This document shows, in pieces, positions 1 to 9,360 of a stretch of DNA of 64,000 nt. The notes under the pieces were generated by a model. The model ran no database searches. It was not told the origin of the DNA and worked only from the letters and a program-made list of their open reading frames with translations. This stretch comes from Streptomyces sp. NBC_01723 (GTDB lineage: Bacteria; Actinomycetota; Actinomycetes; Streptomycetales; Streptomycetaceae). Within the stretch, counting starts at the first letter, position 1; each line of letters begins with the position of its first letter. The DNA lies in NCBI RefSeq assembly GCF_036246005.1, contig NZ_CP109171.1, positions 4,018,001-4,082,000 on the forward strand, read 5' to 3'. The position numbers and the translations under genes are program-made.

Positions 1-83
1 CCTCCTCCAGGGAGGCGGCCCGGCCGTGGGAGGCAGCAGACACCAGTGCAGAAGGTACAGAGTACCCGGCCGCGCGCTTGCGG

Positions 84-111
84 TTGAAATCCGGCCCGGA
101 GGGGACACAAT
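84..111 (+). promoter_or_regulatory. Possible promoter for the first small membrane-protein gene
   Basis: A TTGAAA hexamer (84-89) and a CACAAT hexamer (106-111) are 16 bases apart, which fits a vegetative sigma promoter. They lie about 60 bases before the ATG at 169. The match is partial and nothing else supports it. I see no gene in bases 1-168. Confidence 0.3.
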
Positions 112-168
112 CGATACCCAGCGGATGTGATAGGGCGACGACACACTGCCTTCGGCAGGAGGTTCCCC

Positions 169-474
169 ATGGCACAGATCATGCGACCGGCGAGGCCCCG
201 GACCGGCCTGCTGGCCACCGACGGCAAACCGCATCCCCTCCAGCACGCTCTGCTGGCCGCGACCCTGGCGCTCGCGGTGCTCGCCCTCGCCACGGCGAGC
301 TTCCGGGGACTGCACGTCCTGACGTCCTGGGCGGGGCTGCTCGGCGTCCTGACCGGCGGCTACGGCCAGTACGTCTCCGAGACGACGCGGGAGCGCTTCG
401 GTCTGGTGCTGGGTCTCGGAGCTTCCGCCGCCGGACTGTTCTTCGGCATCTACCACGGCGGACTCATCGGCTGA
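169..474 (+). CDS. Small hypothetical membrane protein, 101 aa
   Basis: The start at 169 is chosen because AGGAGG sits about 8 bases upstream; an in-frame ATG at 127 has no such site. The protein has a polar N-terminus of about 25 residues and three hydrophobic stretches, roughly residues 28-45, 50-64 and 77-97, so it is probably a small three-span membrane protein. I recognise no catalytic motif. It stands alone before the femX-like gene with a 136-base gap. In S. coelicolor the corresponding place, next to the rpsF-ssb-rpsR-rplI cluster, also has a small hypothetical gene, but I cannot see that cluster here. No function can be assigned. Confidence 0.7.
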   Translation: MAQIMRPARPRTGLLATDGKPHPLQHALLAATLALAVLALATASFRGLHVLTSWAGLLGVLTGGYGQYVSETTRERFGLVLGLGASAAGLFFGIYHGGLIG

Positions 475-610
475 GCCGTTCGCCGCCCGACCGCCGGACC
501 ACGCCTTCCAGCCGTGGGCCGGACGGGGCGCTCACAGGGCGCAGTAGGCTTCGCGCGAGAGCCGGAGCCCCTGTACCCATGGGGACACACCAGCCCGAGG
601 AGCGCCCCGA

Positions 611-1732
611 ATGAGCCTGACCCTGAGGACCATCAGCCGCGAGCAGCATCTGGCCTACATCCAGAGCCTGCCGGCGGCCAGTCACATGCAGGTCCCCGCA
701 TGGGCAGACGTCAAGGCCGAGTGGCGCTCGGAGAACCTCGGCTGGTTCGACGACCGGACGGGTGAGCTGGTCGGCGCGGGTCTGGTGCTGTACCGGCAGC
801 TGCCCAAGATCAAGCGGTACCTCGCCTACCTCCCCGAGGGCCCGGTCATCAACTGGTTCGCGCCGAACCTCCAGGAGTGGATGGAGCCGATGCTGGCGCA
901 CCTCAAGCAGCAGGGCGCCTTCTCGGTGAAGATGGGCCCGCCGGTGATCATCCGGCGCTGGGACGCCACGTCCATCAAGAAGGGCATCCAGGACCCCGAC
1001 GTCAAGCGCCTGCGGGACATAGAGGCCGACCACATCGAGCCGCGCGCCTTCGAGGTGGCCGACAAGCTGCGCCGCATGGGCTGGCAGCAGGGCGAGGACG
1101 GCGGCGCCGGCTTCGGCGACGTGCAGCCCCGCTACGTCTTCCAGGTGCCGCTGGCCAACCGGTCCCTGGAAGAGGTCCACAAGAACTTCAACCAGCTCTG
1201 GCGCCGCAACATCAAGAAGGCCGAGAAGGCCGGCGTCGAGGTCGTCCAGGGCGGCTACCACGACCTGGAGGAGTGGCAGCGCCTGTACGAGATCACGGCC
1301 GTGCGCGACCACTTCCGGCCGCGTCCGCTGTCGTACTTCCAGCGCATGTGGGCGGCCCTCAACAACGAGGACCCCAACCGCATGCGGCTGTACTTCGCCC
1401 GGCACAACGGGGTGAACCTGTCGGCGGCGACGATGCTGGTGGTCGGCGGGCACGTCTGGTACTCCTACGGCGCCTCCGACAACATCGGCCGCGAGGTCCG
1501 GCCGTCGAACGCCATGCAGTGGGCGATGCTCCGCGACGCCTACGCCCTCGGTGCGACCGTCTACGACCTGCGCGGCATCTCCGACTCCCTGGACGAGAGC
1601 GACCACCTCTTCGGTCTGATCCAGTTCAAGGTGGGTACGGGCGGTCAGGCGGCCGAGTACCTCGGCGAGTGGGACTTCCCGCTGAACAAGCTGCTCCACA
1701 AGGCGCTCGACATCTACATGTCGCGCCGCTGA
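611..1732 (+). CDS. femX: FemX-like aminoacyl-tRNA:lipid II ligase (FemABX family)
   Basis: 373 aa, a normal length for the FemABX family. These enzymes use aminoacyl-tRNA to attach the first bridge amino acid (Gly in Streptomyces) to the stem peptide of lipid II at the cytoplasmic membrane. The two-GNAT-fold architecture is suggested by the central segment LWRRNIKKAEKAGVEV near residue 200, the typical Fem signature that precedes the C-terminal acyltransferase half, and by YDLRGISD near residue 320. The ATG at 611 follows GAGGAG by about 8 bases. The alanine-racemase-like gene starts 60 bases downstream on the same strand, so the two may be co-transcribed. S. coelicolor has a FemX homologue at this chromosomal position. 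The amino acid used cannot be read from sequence. Confidence 0.88.
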   Translation: MSLTLRTISREQHLAYIQSLPAASHMQVPAWADVKAEWRSENLGWFDDRTGELVGAGLVLYRQLPKIKRYLAYLPEGPVINWFAPNLQEWMEPMLAHLKQQGAFSVKMGPPVIIRRWDATSIKKGIQDPDVKRLRDIEADHIEPRAFEVADKLRRMGWQQGEDGGAGFGDVQPRYVFQVPLANRSLEEVHKNFNQLWRRNIKKAEKAGVEVVQGGYHDLEEWQRLYEITAVRDHFRPRPLSYFQRMWAALNNEDPNRMRLYFARHNGVNLSAATMLVVGGHVWYSYGASDNIGREVRPSNAMQWAMLRDAYALGATVYDLRGISDSLDESDHLFGLIQFKVGTGGQAAEYLGEWDFPLNKLLHKALDIYMSRR

Positions 1733-1792
1733 CCCGCACCCACCCTTCATCCCGCACCTCTGACAGCCACCAGAAAGGTTCCAGGTCCGGCC

Positions 1793-2824
1793 ATGGCGCT
1801 CACGCTCTACGTCGACACCGCGCGCTGGCGGGCGCACCACAAGCACGTGCAGGAGCAGTTCCCCGGGCTGGTCCCGGTCTGCAAGGGCAACGGCTACGGC
1901 TTCGGGCACGAGCGGCTGGCGGAGGAGGCGACCCGGCTCGGCTCGGACGTACTGGCCGTGGGCACCACCTACGAGGCCGCCCGGATCAAGGACTTCTTCG
2001 GTGGTGACCTGCTGGTCCTGACGCCGTACCGGCGCGGCGAGGAGCCCGTTCCGCTGCCCGACCGCGTCGTGCGCTCGGTGTCGTCCATCGACGGCGTGTA
2101 CGGCCTCGTCGGCGCCCGTGTGGTCATCGAGGTGATGTCCTCGATGAAGCGGCACGGCATCAGCGAGCAGGACCTCCCCCAGCTGCACGCCGCCATAGAG
2201 AACGTCCGGCTGGAGGGCTTCGCCATCCACCTGCCGCTCGACCGTACCGACGGCTCGGACGCCGTCGAGGAGGTCATCGGCTGGATGGACCGGCTGCGCG
2301 CGGCCCGACTGCCGCTGCACACCATGTTCGTCAGCCACCTCAAGGCCGATGAACTGGCCCGGCTCCAGCAGCAGTTCCCGCAGACCCGGTTCCGCGCCCG
2401 GATCGGCACGCGGCTGTGGCTCGGCGACCACGAGGCGACCGAGTACCGCGGTGCGGTCCTGGACGTCACGAGGGTCGCCAAGGGCGAGCGCTTCGGCTAC
2501 CGGCAGCAGAAGGCCGCCTCGGACGGCTTCCTGGTGGTCGTGGCGGGCGGTACGTCGCACGGAGTGGGTCTGGAGGCTCCGAAGGCGCTGCACGGCGTCA
2601 TGCCCCGGGCCAAGGGCGTCGCCCGGGCCGGCCTCGCCACGGTCAACCGCAATCTCTCGCCGTTCGTCTGGAGCGGCAAGCAGCGCTGGTTCGCGGAGCC
2701 TCCGCACATGCAGGTGTCGATCCTGTTCGTGCCCTCGGACGCGGCGGAACCCACGGTGGGCGACGAGCTGGTGGCCCATCTGCGGCACACCACCACGCAG
2801 TTCGACCGCATCCTCGACCGCTAG
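1793..2824 (+). CDS. Alanine racemase-like PLP-dependent protein
   Basis: 343 aa. The N-terminal part has the fold-type III PLP-barrel signature VCKGNGYGFG near residue 30, where Lys is the expected Schiff-base lysine (canonical form VVKANAYGHG). Segments such as FAIHLPLDR and RARIGTRLWLGD fit the barrel. The usual C-terminal alanine racemase motifs (GYGDGY and the catalytic Tyr region) are not evident, and the protein is shorter than typical Alr. It may therefore be an Alr-like enzyme or PLP protein of other specificity rather than the essential racemase. The ATG at 1793 has GAAAGG about 15 bases upstream, which is not ideal. Its position behind femX suggests a role in peptidoglycan stem or bridge chemistry; that is inference. 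Confidence 0.7.
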   Translation: MALTLYVDTARWRAHHKHVQEQFPGLVPVCKGNGYGFGHERLAEEATRLGSDVLAVGTTYEAARIKDFFGGDLLVLTPYRRGEEPVPLPDRVVRSVSSIDGVYGLVGARVVIEVMSSMKRHGISEQDLPQLHAAIENVRLEGFAIHLPLDRTDGSDAVEEVIGWMDRLRAARLPLHTMFVSHLKADELARLQQQFPQTRFRARIGTRLWLGDHEATEYRGAVLDVTRVAKGERFGYRQQKAASDGFLVVVAGGTSHGVGLEAPKALHGVMPRAKGVARAGLATVNRNLSPFVWSGKQRWFAEPPHMQVSILFVPSDAAEPTVGDELVAHLRHTTTQFDRILDR

Positions 2825-2841
2825 CGCGTCGGCCGAGGCAC

Positions 2842-2872
2842 GGGCCGTACACGACGTTTCCGTGTACGGCCC
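2842..2872. terminator. Hairpin terminator between convergent genes
   Basis: GGGCCGTACAC and GTGTACGGCCC form a perfect 11-bp stem around a 9-base loop, followed by TTCT. It lies just after the stop at 2824 and before the end of the opposing GT87 gene, so it can serve the racemase-like gene and possibly both. Confidence 0.75.
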
Positions 2873-2902
2873 TTCTCCATGTACGGTCCCGCACGCGTTC
2901 GC

Positions 2903-4402
2903 TCAGAGCGAACTGCCGGTCGGCCGTCGCGTACCCCACTCCACCCGTGGGCCCTCGAAGCGGGCCGTGCGCTGATCGGTCTGAGCGGCGGGGCCCAGGA
3001 CGAAGACGTCCTCGGCGCCGTCGAGCACGCCGCCCGACGGGTCGTCGTCACCCGTCCGCCGGACCGGGTCCCGGTCCGGCATCAGGATGTCGCGCACCAC
3101 CATCACGCAGAGGAACAGCGTTCCCAACAGGTGCACGGCGATGGCCCAGTGGTAGCCGTCCGTGGGCAGGCCCTTGTGGGCGTCGCCGCTGGTCGTGTAC
3201 GCGAGGTACATCCAGATGCCGAGGAAGTAGGCCACCTCGCACGCCTGCCAGATCAGGAAGTCCCGCCACTTCGGCCGGGCCAGCGCGGCCAGCGGCACCA
3301 GCCACAGCACGTACTGCGGTGAGTAGACCTTGTTGGTGAGGATGAAGGCCGCCACGATCAGGAAGGCGAGCTGGGCGAACCGCGGACGACGGGGTGCGGT
3401 CAGTGTGAGCGCCGCGACGGCGCCGCAGCACAGCAGCATCAGCAGCGTGGCAAGGGTGTTGACGGTCTCGGTGCTGGGCGGGCTGTCGGTGTTCTGGACC
3501 AGGATCAGCCAGAAGGAACCGAAGTCCACGCCGCGTTCCTGGCTGAACGTGTAGAACTTCGACCAGCCGTCGAAGGCGAACAGCATCACCGGCAGGTTGA
3601 CCACGAGCCAGGCGCCGGCCGCGCCTCCCAGGGCCTTTCCGAACTCCCGCCATCTACCCGCGCGCCAGCACAGGACGAGCAGGGGGCCGAGAATCAGGAA
3701 GGGATAGAGCTTGGCGGCCGTGGCGAGGCCCAGCAGCACGCCGAAGGCCACGGGGCGCTCCCGTGACCACATCAGCATCGCGGCGGCCGTCAGGGCGACC
3801 GCCAGCAGGTCCCAGTTGACGGTGGCGGTCAGCGCGAAGGCGGGCGCCAGGGCGACGAGCAGACCGTCCCAGGGGCGCCGGGCGTGCGTACGGGTGACGC
3901 AGACCGCGATGACGGCCGCGCAGGCCATGAGCATCCCGGCGTTGACCATCCAGTACCACTGCTCCTGGTCCTGGATGGTGCCGCTGCCCGGCGTGAGCCA
4001 GGTCGCCACCTCCATGAACACACCGGTCAGCACGGGGTACTCCAGGTACTCCATGTCGCCGGGGAGCTTGTCGAAGTACGGCACGAGTCCGTCGACGAAG
4101 CCACGCCCCTGGTAGAGGTGCGGAATGTCCGAGTAGCACGCGTGCGTGTACTGGGAACTGGCGCCGAAGAACCAGGCCCCGTTGTAGCAGGGTGCCTTCT
4201 GGACCAGACCGAGGGCGAACATGCCGATCGCCACGAGTGCGATCACGCGCACGGGGGTCCACCAGGACCTGCCGAGCAGGGCGCGTCGGCCCACGGGGCC
4301 GCCGATCAGCTCGCTGCCGGCCGCGGCGACCGTGTCCTCCCTGGTCGGCCGCACCGGGTCCGGCTCGTGCACGCTGGCTGGCGTCGATTCTGCACTGGGC
4401 AT
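2903..4402 (-). CDS. GT87-family (DUF2029) polytopic membrane glycosyltransferase
   Basis: 499 aa. The ATG at 4402 is chosen because GGCAGG lies 9 bases upstream; another ATG at 4411 abuts that site. After a polar N-terminus of about 50 residues come about ten hydrophobic segments. Features typical of GT87 mannosyltransferase-like proteins include a periplasmic stretch with YLEYPVLTGVFMEV, then NWDLLAVAL, FGVLLGLATAAKLYPFLIL and TNKVYSPQYVLWLVPL. Such enzymes use polyprenyl-phosphate sugars and act outside the membrane on lipids or wall polymers; the substrate here is unknown. It lies downstream of the class A PBP on the same strand, separated by two parS sites and a hairpin, so it may have its own promoter. 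Confidence 0.8.
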   Translation of the reverse strand: MPSAESTPASVHEPDPVRPTREDTVAAAGSELIGGPVGRRALLGRSWWTPVRVIALVAIGMFALGLVQKAPCYNGAWFFGASSQYTHACYSDIPHLYQGRGFVDGLVPYFDKLPGDMEYLEYPVLTGVFMEVATWLTPGSGTIQDQEQWYWMVNAGMLMACAAVIAVCVTRTHARRPWDGLLVALAPAFALTATVNWDLLAVALTAAAMLMWSRERPVAFGVLLGLATAAKLYPFLILGPLLVLCWRAGRWREFGKALGGAAGAWLVVNLPVMLFAFDGWSKFYTFSQERGVDFGSFWLILVQNTDSPPSTETVNTLATLLMLLCCGAVAALTLTAPRRPRFAQLAFLIVAAFILTNKVYSPQYVLWLVPLAALARPKWRDFLIWQACEVAYFLGIWMYLAYTTSGDAHKGLPTDGYHWAIAVHLLGTLFLCVMVVRDILMPDRDPVRRTGDDDPSGGVLDGAEDVFVLGPAAQTDQRTARFEGPRVEWGTRRPTGSSL

Positions 4403-4440
4403 GGGGCACATCCTGCCGTACGCACCTGGGAACACGCGGG

Positions 4441-4470
4441 GGCCGCCGCACCCTGATGGATGCGGCGGCC
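4441..4470. terminator. Hairpin after the PBP gene
   Basis: GGCCGCCGCA and TGCGGCGGCC form a perfect 10-bp stem with a 10-base loop. It follows the minus-strand PBP gene (stop at 4542) and precedes the GT87 start, so it probably ends PBP transcription. There is no clear T run. Confidence 0.6.
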
Positions 4471-4473
4471 CCT

Positions 4474-4487
4474 GTTTCACGTGAAAC
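4474..4487. promoter_or_regulatory. parS: parS site (ParB-binding centromere site) 1
   Basis: Perfect GTTTCACGTGAAAC, the 14-base palindrome bound by Streptomyces ParB. It lies between the PBP and GT87 genes, about 28 kb from oriC, with a second copy 17 bases further on. Confidence 0.95.
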
Positions 4488-4504
4488 TTGCGACTGTTCC
4501 CCGT

Positions 4505-4518
4505 GTTTCACGTGAAAC
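4505..4518. promoter_or_regulatory. parS: parS site 2
   Basis: Perfect GTTTCACGTGAAAC. Start-to-start distance to the previous copy is 31 bases, close to three helical turns, so both sites would face the same side of the DNA. Flanked by T and A, which extends the palindrome to 16 bases. Confidence 0.95.
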
Positions 4519-4541
4519 AGTCAAGCCGGACGTTTTGACCG

Positions 4542-7178
4542 CTAGCCGTTCGGGCCCCGGATGAATCCGCCGTCGTCCTCTTCGCCCGTTTCACTGGGTG
4601 ATGTCGAGGGCGATGGACTGTTGCCGGTTCCTCCCGCATCGTTGCCGCCGTTGCCGTTGCCGTTGCTTCCGTTGTTCCCGTCGTCGCAGTTGAAGTCGAA
4701 GGGACCGCAGGACTCGGTCGGCGTGGGGGAGGGGGTGACCTCCGTCTTGCTGGGCGACGGCGTCGGGGACGGACTCGGCTTCTCCTCCGTCACGGAGGGC
4801 GAGGGAGTCGGGGTCGGCGACGGGGCGTCGTTGATGACCTCGCCGATGGGCTCGGGCTTCGGGAACTTCTCGACCTTCTCGCCCTTCATCGCGTCTTCCA
4901 TGTAGTCCTGCCAGATCACGGACGGGAAGGACGCACCGTGGATCTTCTCCTCGCCACCCGTTCCGTACATCTCCAGGAACGAACGGTTCTTGATGGTCTC
5001 GTCGTCCGGGTACCGGAACATGCTGATCGCGGTCGACAGCTGCGGGGTGTAGCCGACGAACCAGGCCGACTTGTTGCCGTCCGTCGTACCGGTCTTGCCC
5101 GCCACCTCACGGCCCTGGAGCTGGGCGTTGGTGCCCGTGCCGTCCTCGACGACGGTCTTGAGGACGTCCGTGACGTTGTCCGCGACCTTCGCGGTGAACG
5201 CCTGCTTGGTCTCCACCTTGTGCGAGAAGAGCGTGCCGTCCTTGTTCGTCACCTTGGTGACCGAGAACGGATCACGCTGCTTGCCGCTGTCCGCGAAGGT
5301 GGCGTACGAGCCCGCCATGCGGATGGCACTCGGGTCCGAGACACCGATGGAGAACGAGGGGTAACCCGCTCCCGCCAGGCTGTCCTCCAGGAGTCCCGCG
5401 TCGACCGCGGACTCCTTGACCTTGTCCAGTCCGACGTCCATGCCGAGCTGGACGAACGCGGAGTTGACCGACTCCCGCATGGCCTCACGAAGGTCGATCT
5501 TGTAGTCGGGCGCCTCACCGACGGAATCCTTGCCGTCGTTCTCCTGGCGCCACTGCTCGCCCTTCTCGTTCTGCCAGATCGACCCGTCGTAGTTCTTGAT
5601 CTTGAGGTTGTTCTTCCCGCTGTACAGGCTCTTCGGGGAGACGACCGTGCGCTCGTCCTGGGGCTGGGTCTCGGCGCCGTCGGGATCACGCACGCCCCAC
5701 TTCATCGCCGCCGCGAGCACGTACGGCTTGAAGGTCGAACCGACCTGGGCGCCGGTGACGTCGGCGTTGTTGGTGAAGTGCTTGGTGGCGTCCTCACCGC
5801 CGTAGATGGCCTCGATGGCACCCGTCTCGGGGTTCACCGAAGCCCCGCCGAACTGGACGTGGGTGTCCTTCTCGGGGCGCTTCTTGGGGTCGATGTTCTT
5901 CTTGTAGACCTTCTGGACGGCCTTCTCGAGCTCGTCGACCTTCTTCTTGTCGAAGGTCGTGTAGATCGAGTAGCCACCCTTCTCCAGCTGCTGCTCCGAC
6001 ACGTCGGTGTTCTTGATCACGGAGGACTTCGCGAGCCTGACGAGGTAGCCGATCTGGCCGCCCAGCTGCGCGTTCGACTCCGGGTTCTTCCACTTGGGGA
6101 GATCGGTGTACTTCGCCCGGTCCGCCTGGCTCAGATGCCCGTACTCCACCATCTTGTCGAGGGTGTCCTGCATCTGGTTCCTGGCACGGTCCTGGTTGGC
6201 CTCGGGCGTGGCCGCCGGGTCGATCGAGGTCGATCCCGCCGGGTCGTAGTACGTGGCGCCCTTGAGGACCGCCGACAGGAAGGCACACTGCCCGGCGTTC
6301 AGGTCGACGGCGTCCACATTGAAGTACGCCCGTGAGGCGGCCTGGATGCCATAGGCGCCGCGGCCGTAGTACGCGGAGTTGAGGTAGCCCTCGAGGATGT
6401 CGTCCTTGGACACATCGGTGCCGACCTTGATCGAGACGAAGATCTCCTTCACCTTGCGGGAGATCGTCTGCGACTGGTCATTCAGCATCGCGTTCTTGAC
6501 GTACTGCTGGGTGATGGTGGAGCCACCCTGCGTGTCACCGCCCTTGGCCATGTTGAACACGGCGCGGGCGATGCCCTTGGGGTCGATGCCGCTGTCGGAG
6601 TAGAACGTCTTGTTCTCCTGGGAGATGATCGCGTTGCGCATCTCCTTGGGGATCTGGGAGAGGTCGACGCTCTGCCGGTTGCGCTCACCACCCGTGGCGA
6701 CCATCCGGCTGCCGTCGGCCCAGTAGTAGACGTTGTTCTGCGCCGTGGCCGAATCGTCGACGACGGGGACGCTCACCATGGCGTAGGCGATGCCCGCGGC
6801 GGCCACCATCGTGCCGAAGAAGCCGATGCACAGCCCGGAGACGAGCTTCCAGGAGGGCACCCAGCGGCGCCACCCGTCCCGGTCGTAGCGCGGATAGTCG
6901 ATCATCCGCTTCTTGCCGGCCACGGCAGCTGCACGCCGGCCACCGCGGCCCGGCTCGGCCGCTCTGCGGCGGCCACCGCCCCGCTGTGCCGCGCGCCGGG
7001 CTTCGGCCCGACTGCCGTACTGACGTTCCTCGCTCTCCGGACCGTACGAGCCGGACGGAGACCCTGTGGCGTCTCGCGGCGCCGCACGGCGGCCGGAGGA
7101 CGAGCCGGACTGACCGCGTCGGGCCGCGGCACGTCCGCCTCCCTGCGGCTGCGGCGCTTTGCGACGGTGCTCGCTCAT
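4542..7178 (-). CDS. Class A (bifunctional) penicillin-binding protein
   Basis: 878 aa. The ATG at 7178 has GAGGAG about 8 bases upstream. It makes glycan strands from lipid II and cross-links stem peptides outside the membrane. Order of parts: a basic Arg/Gly-rich cytoplasmic tail (about 1-100), one transmembrane segment (about 110-135), a GT51 domain with SQENKTFYSDSGID near 180 and GGSTITQQYVKN near 220, then a transpeptidase domain with the SxxK motif STFK near 480, SVN near 572 and KTGTT near 693. The last 120 residues are a Pro/Ser/Thr/Glu-rich tail followed by an Asn/Gly-rich stretch, presumably a flexible extracellular tail. All catalytic motifs are intact. The gene is divergent from padR, with a 352-base gap that holds the PadR operator. 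Confidence 0.93.
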   Translation of the reverse strand: MSEHRRKAPQPQGGGRAAARRGQSGSSSGRRAAPRDATGSPSGSYGPESEERQYGSRAEARRAAQRGGGRRRAAEPGRGGRRAAAVAGKKRMIDYPRYDRDGWRRWVPSWKLVSGLCIGFFGTMVAAAGIAYAMVSVPVVDDSATAQNNVYYWADGSRMVATGGERNRQSVDLSQIPKEMRNAIISQENKTFYSDSGIDPKGIARAVFNMAKGGDTQGGSTITQQYVKNAMLNDQSQTISRKVKEIFVSIKVGTDVSKDDILEGYLNSAYYGRGAYGIQAASRAYFNVDAVDLNAGQCAFLSAVLKGATYYDPAGSTSIDPAATPEANQDRARNQMQDTLDKMVEYGHLSQADRAKYTDLPKWKNPESNAQLGGQIGYLVRLAKSSVIKNTDVSEQQLEKGGYSIYTTFDKKKVDELEKAVQKVYKKNIDPKKRPEKDTHVQFGGASVNPETGAIEAIYGGEDATKHFTNNADVTGAQVGSTFKPYVLAAAMKWGVRDPDGAETQPQDERTVVSPKSLYSGKNNLKIKNYDGSIWQNEKGEQWRQENDGKDSVGEAPDYKIDLREAMRESVNSAFVQLGMDVGLDKVKESAVDAGLLEDSLAGAGYPSFSIGVSDPSAIRMAGSYATFADSGKQRDPFSVTKVTNKDGTLFSHKVETKQAFTAKVADNVTDVLKTVVEDGTGTNAQLQGREVAGKTGTTDGNKSAWFVGYTPQLSTAISMFRYPDDETIKNRSFLEMYGTGGEEKIHGASFPSVIWQDYMEDAMKGEKVEKFPKPEPIGEVINDAPSPTPTPSPSVTEEKPSPSPTPSPSKTEVTPSPTPTESCGPFDFNCDDGNNGSNGNGNGGNDAGGTGNSPSPSTSPSETGEEDDGGFIRGPNG

Positions 7179-7478
7179 CGAACGACTACTCCTCGGGCAG
7201 GCGCACCTTTGCGCACCTGGAAAAGGCGGCTGGTTTCCGGTCCCCCCGAAGTACGGATGCGGCCCCTTCCGCATTCACCCGTACTGCACCAGGGACAGGG
7301 ACGCCCCCGTGCGTCACGCGGTTCCCGGTGGTTTGCATGGCGCACAGACTACGCACCGCCAAAACCCCCGAGTCCCGAAGTTCACCTCAAATCAGGCAAC
7401 TTGCTCACGATGAAACCCTGATGTGATCCCGTTCACCACGTCCGCTCTTGTCGCACGCGCAACCTCGTTCTATCGTGC

Positions 7479-7501
7479 TGATGTATCGACTCGATACATC
7501 A
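7479..7501. promoter_or_regulatory. PadR-type operator upstream of padR-ino1
   Basis: A 23-base palindrome, perfect except for its central base, with core ATGTATCGACTCGATACAT. PadR-family operators typically have ATGT...ACAT half-sites with this spacing. It lies 30 bases before the padR start, so autoregulation and control of the downstream inositol-phosphate synthase gene are likely. The rest of the 7179-7530 gap shows no gene. Confidence 0.75.
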
Positions 7502-7530
7502 GAGCGGCATAAGGGCGAGAGGAGGCGACG

Positions 7531-8208
7531 ATGAGCCGGCGATCCGGCATCCTCGAGTTCGCCGTACTCGGCCTGCTCCGCGAGTCCCCCATGCACGGCT
7601 ATGAGCTGCGCAAACGGCTCAACACATCACTGGGTGTGTTCCGGGCGTTCAGCTACGGGACGCTCTATCCCTGCCTCAAGACGCTGGTCGCCAACGGCTG
7701 GTTGATCGAGGAACCCGGGAACATCGGCGAGGCCGCGGCCTCCCTCACGGGACGTCGCGCCAAGATCGTCTACCGGTTGACGGCCGACGGTAAGGAACAT
7801 TTCGAGCAGCTCCTTTCACAGACGGGCCCGGACGCGTACGACGACGAGACGTTCGCCGCTCGCTTCGCGTTCTTCGGGCAGACGTCGCGTGACGTACGCA
7901 TGCGCGTGCTCGAGGGCCGGCGCAGCCGGCTGGAGGAGCGCCTGGAGAAGATGAGGGCCTCCCTGGCCCGCACCCGGGAGCGGCTCGACGACTACACGCT
8001 TGAGCTGCAGCGCCACGGAATGGAGTCCGTGGAGCGCGAGGTGCGCTGGCTGAACGAGCTCATCGAGAGCGAGCGGGCGGGGCGGGATCTGCGAGGTCCC
8101 GTCGCCGAGGGGACCGCACATCAGGACACGACATCTGGAGCGACGGGCGGCCTGCCCCGGCCGGGGGACGAACCCCTGCCGGATACGCCCGGCGACACCG
8201 CCACGTGA
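7531..8208 (+). CDS. PadR-family transcriptional regulator
   Basis: 225 aa. The N-terminal winged helix carries the PadR signature ([20 protein letters not shown], residues 7-26, then [15 protein letters not shown]). A C-terminal coiled-coil region of about residues 125-175 gives dimerisation, and the last 45 residues look disordered. The ATG at 7531 has GAGAGGAGG 7-10 bases upstream. A palindrome at 7479-7501 fits autoregulation. The inositol-phosphate synthase gene begins 44 bases downstream, so the two probably form an operon. The inducing signal is unknown. Confidence 0.9.
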   Translation: MSRRSGILEFAVLGLLRESPMHGYELRKRLNTSLGVFRAFSYGTLYPCLKTLVANGWLIEEPGNIGEAAASLTGRRAKIVYRLTADGKEHFEQLLSQTGPDAYDDETFAARFAFFGQTSRDVRMRVLEGRRSRLEERLEKMRASLARTRERLDDYTLELQRHGMESVEREVRWLNELIESERAGRDLRGPVAEGTAHQDTTSGATGGLPRPGDEPLPDTPGDTAT

Positions 8209-8252
8209 GCGCCCAGTCAGGGCCTCACTCGTACACACAGGGAGCAACCGGA

Positions 8253-9335
8253 ATGGGTTCGGTTCGCGTAGCCATCGTCGGTGTGGGCAACTGCGCCGCA
8301 TCGCTGGTTCAGGGCGTCGAGTACTACAAGGACGCCGATGCGGAGTCCAAGGTCCCGGGCCTGATGCACGTCCAGTTCGGCGACTACCACGTCCGCGACA
8401 TCGAGTTCGTCGCCGCCTTCGACGTGGACGCCAAGAAGGTCGGCCTGGATCTCGCGGACGCCATCGGCGCCTCCGAGAACAACACCATCAAGATCTGCGA
8501 CGTGCCGAACAGCGGCGTCCAGGTCCAGCGCGGCCACACGCTCGACGGTCTCGGCAAGTACTACCGCGAGACCATCGAGGAGTCCGCCGAGGAGCCGGCC
8601 GACATCGTCAAGGTCCTCAAGGACAAGCAGGTCGACGTCCTGGTCTGCTACCTGCCCGTCGGTTCCGAGGACGCGGCGAAGTACTACGCCCAGTGCGCCA
8701 TCGACGCCAAGGTCGCCTTCGTCAACGCCCTCCCGGTCTTCATCGCCGGCACCAAGGAGTGGGCGGACAAGTTCACCGAGGCCGGTGTCCCGATCGTCGG
8801 TGACGACATCAAGTCGCAGGTCGGCGCCACCATCACGCACCGCGTCATGGCGAAGCTGTTCGAGGACCGGGGCGTCGTCCTGGACCGCACGATGCAGCTG
8901 AACGTCGGCGGCAACATGGACTTCAAGAACATGCTCGAGCGCGACCGCCTCGAGTCGAAGAAGATCTCCAAGACGCAGGCCGTCACCTCGCAGATCCCCG
9001 ACCGGGACCTCGGCGAGAAGAACGTGCACATCGGCCCGTCCGACTACGTCGCGTGGCTGGACGACCGCAAGTGGGCCTACGTCCGCCTGGAGGGCCGCGC
9101 GTTCGGCGACGTCCCGCTGAACCTGGAGTACAAGCTCGAGGTCTGGGACTCCCCGAACTCCGCGGGTGTCATCATCGACGCCCTGCGCGCCGCGAAGATC
9201 GCCAAGGACCGCGGCATCGGCGGCCCGATCCTGTCGGCGTCGAGCTACTTCATGAAGTCCCCGCCGGTCCAGTACTTCGACGACGAGGCCCGTACCAACG
9301 TCGAGAAGTTCATCGCGGGCGAGGTCGAGCGCTGA
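8253..9335 (+). CDS. ino1: myo-Inositol-1-phosphate synthase
   Basis: 360 aa, the actinobacterial length. It converts glucose 6-phosphate to myo-inositol 1-phosphate with NAD, the first step toward phosphatidylinositol and mycothiol. The N-terminal Rossmann motif is [13 protein letters not shown] (residues 5-17). Further family segments are [40 protein letters not shown] and [11 protein letters not shown]. The ATG at 8253 is chosen because GGGAG lies about 9 bases upstream and homologues start just before the Rossmann motif; an upstream in-frame GTG at 8205 overlaps padR. A strong terminator follows at 9361-9388. Control by the adjacent PadR protein is likely. Confidence 0.95.
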   Translation: MGSVRVAIVGVGNCAASLVQGVEYYKDADAESKVPGLMHVQFGDYHVRDIEFVAAFDVDAKKVGLDLADAIGASENNTIKICDVPNSGVQVQRGHTLDGLGKYYRETIEESAEEPADIVKVLKDKQVDVLVCYLPVGSEDAAKYYAQCAIDAKVAFVNALPVFIAGTKEWADKFTEAGVPIVGDDIKSQVGATITHRVMAKLFEDRGVVLDRTMQLNVGGNMDFKNMLERDRLESKKISKTQAVTSQIPDRDLGEKNVHIGPSDYVAWLDDRKWAYVRLEGRAFGDVPLNLEYKLEVWDSPNSAGVIIDALRAAKIAKDRGIGGPILSASSYFMKSPPVQYFDDEARTNVEKFIAGEVER

Positions 9336-9360
9336 CGCGCGAGGACTCAGCTCCGCAGAA

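Noticed and set aside
464..2788. 774-codon antisense open frame over femX and the racemase-like gene
   Set aside because: It covers two well-supported genes on the other strand, has repetitive Arg/Asp/Val composition and no domain.
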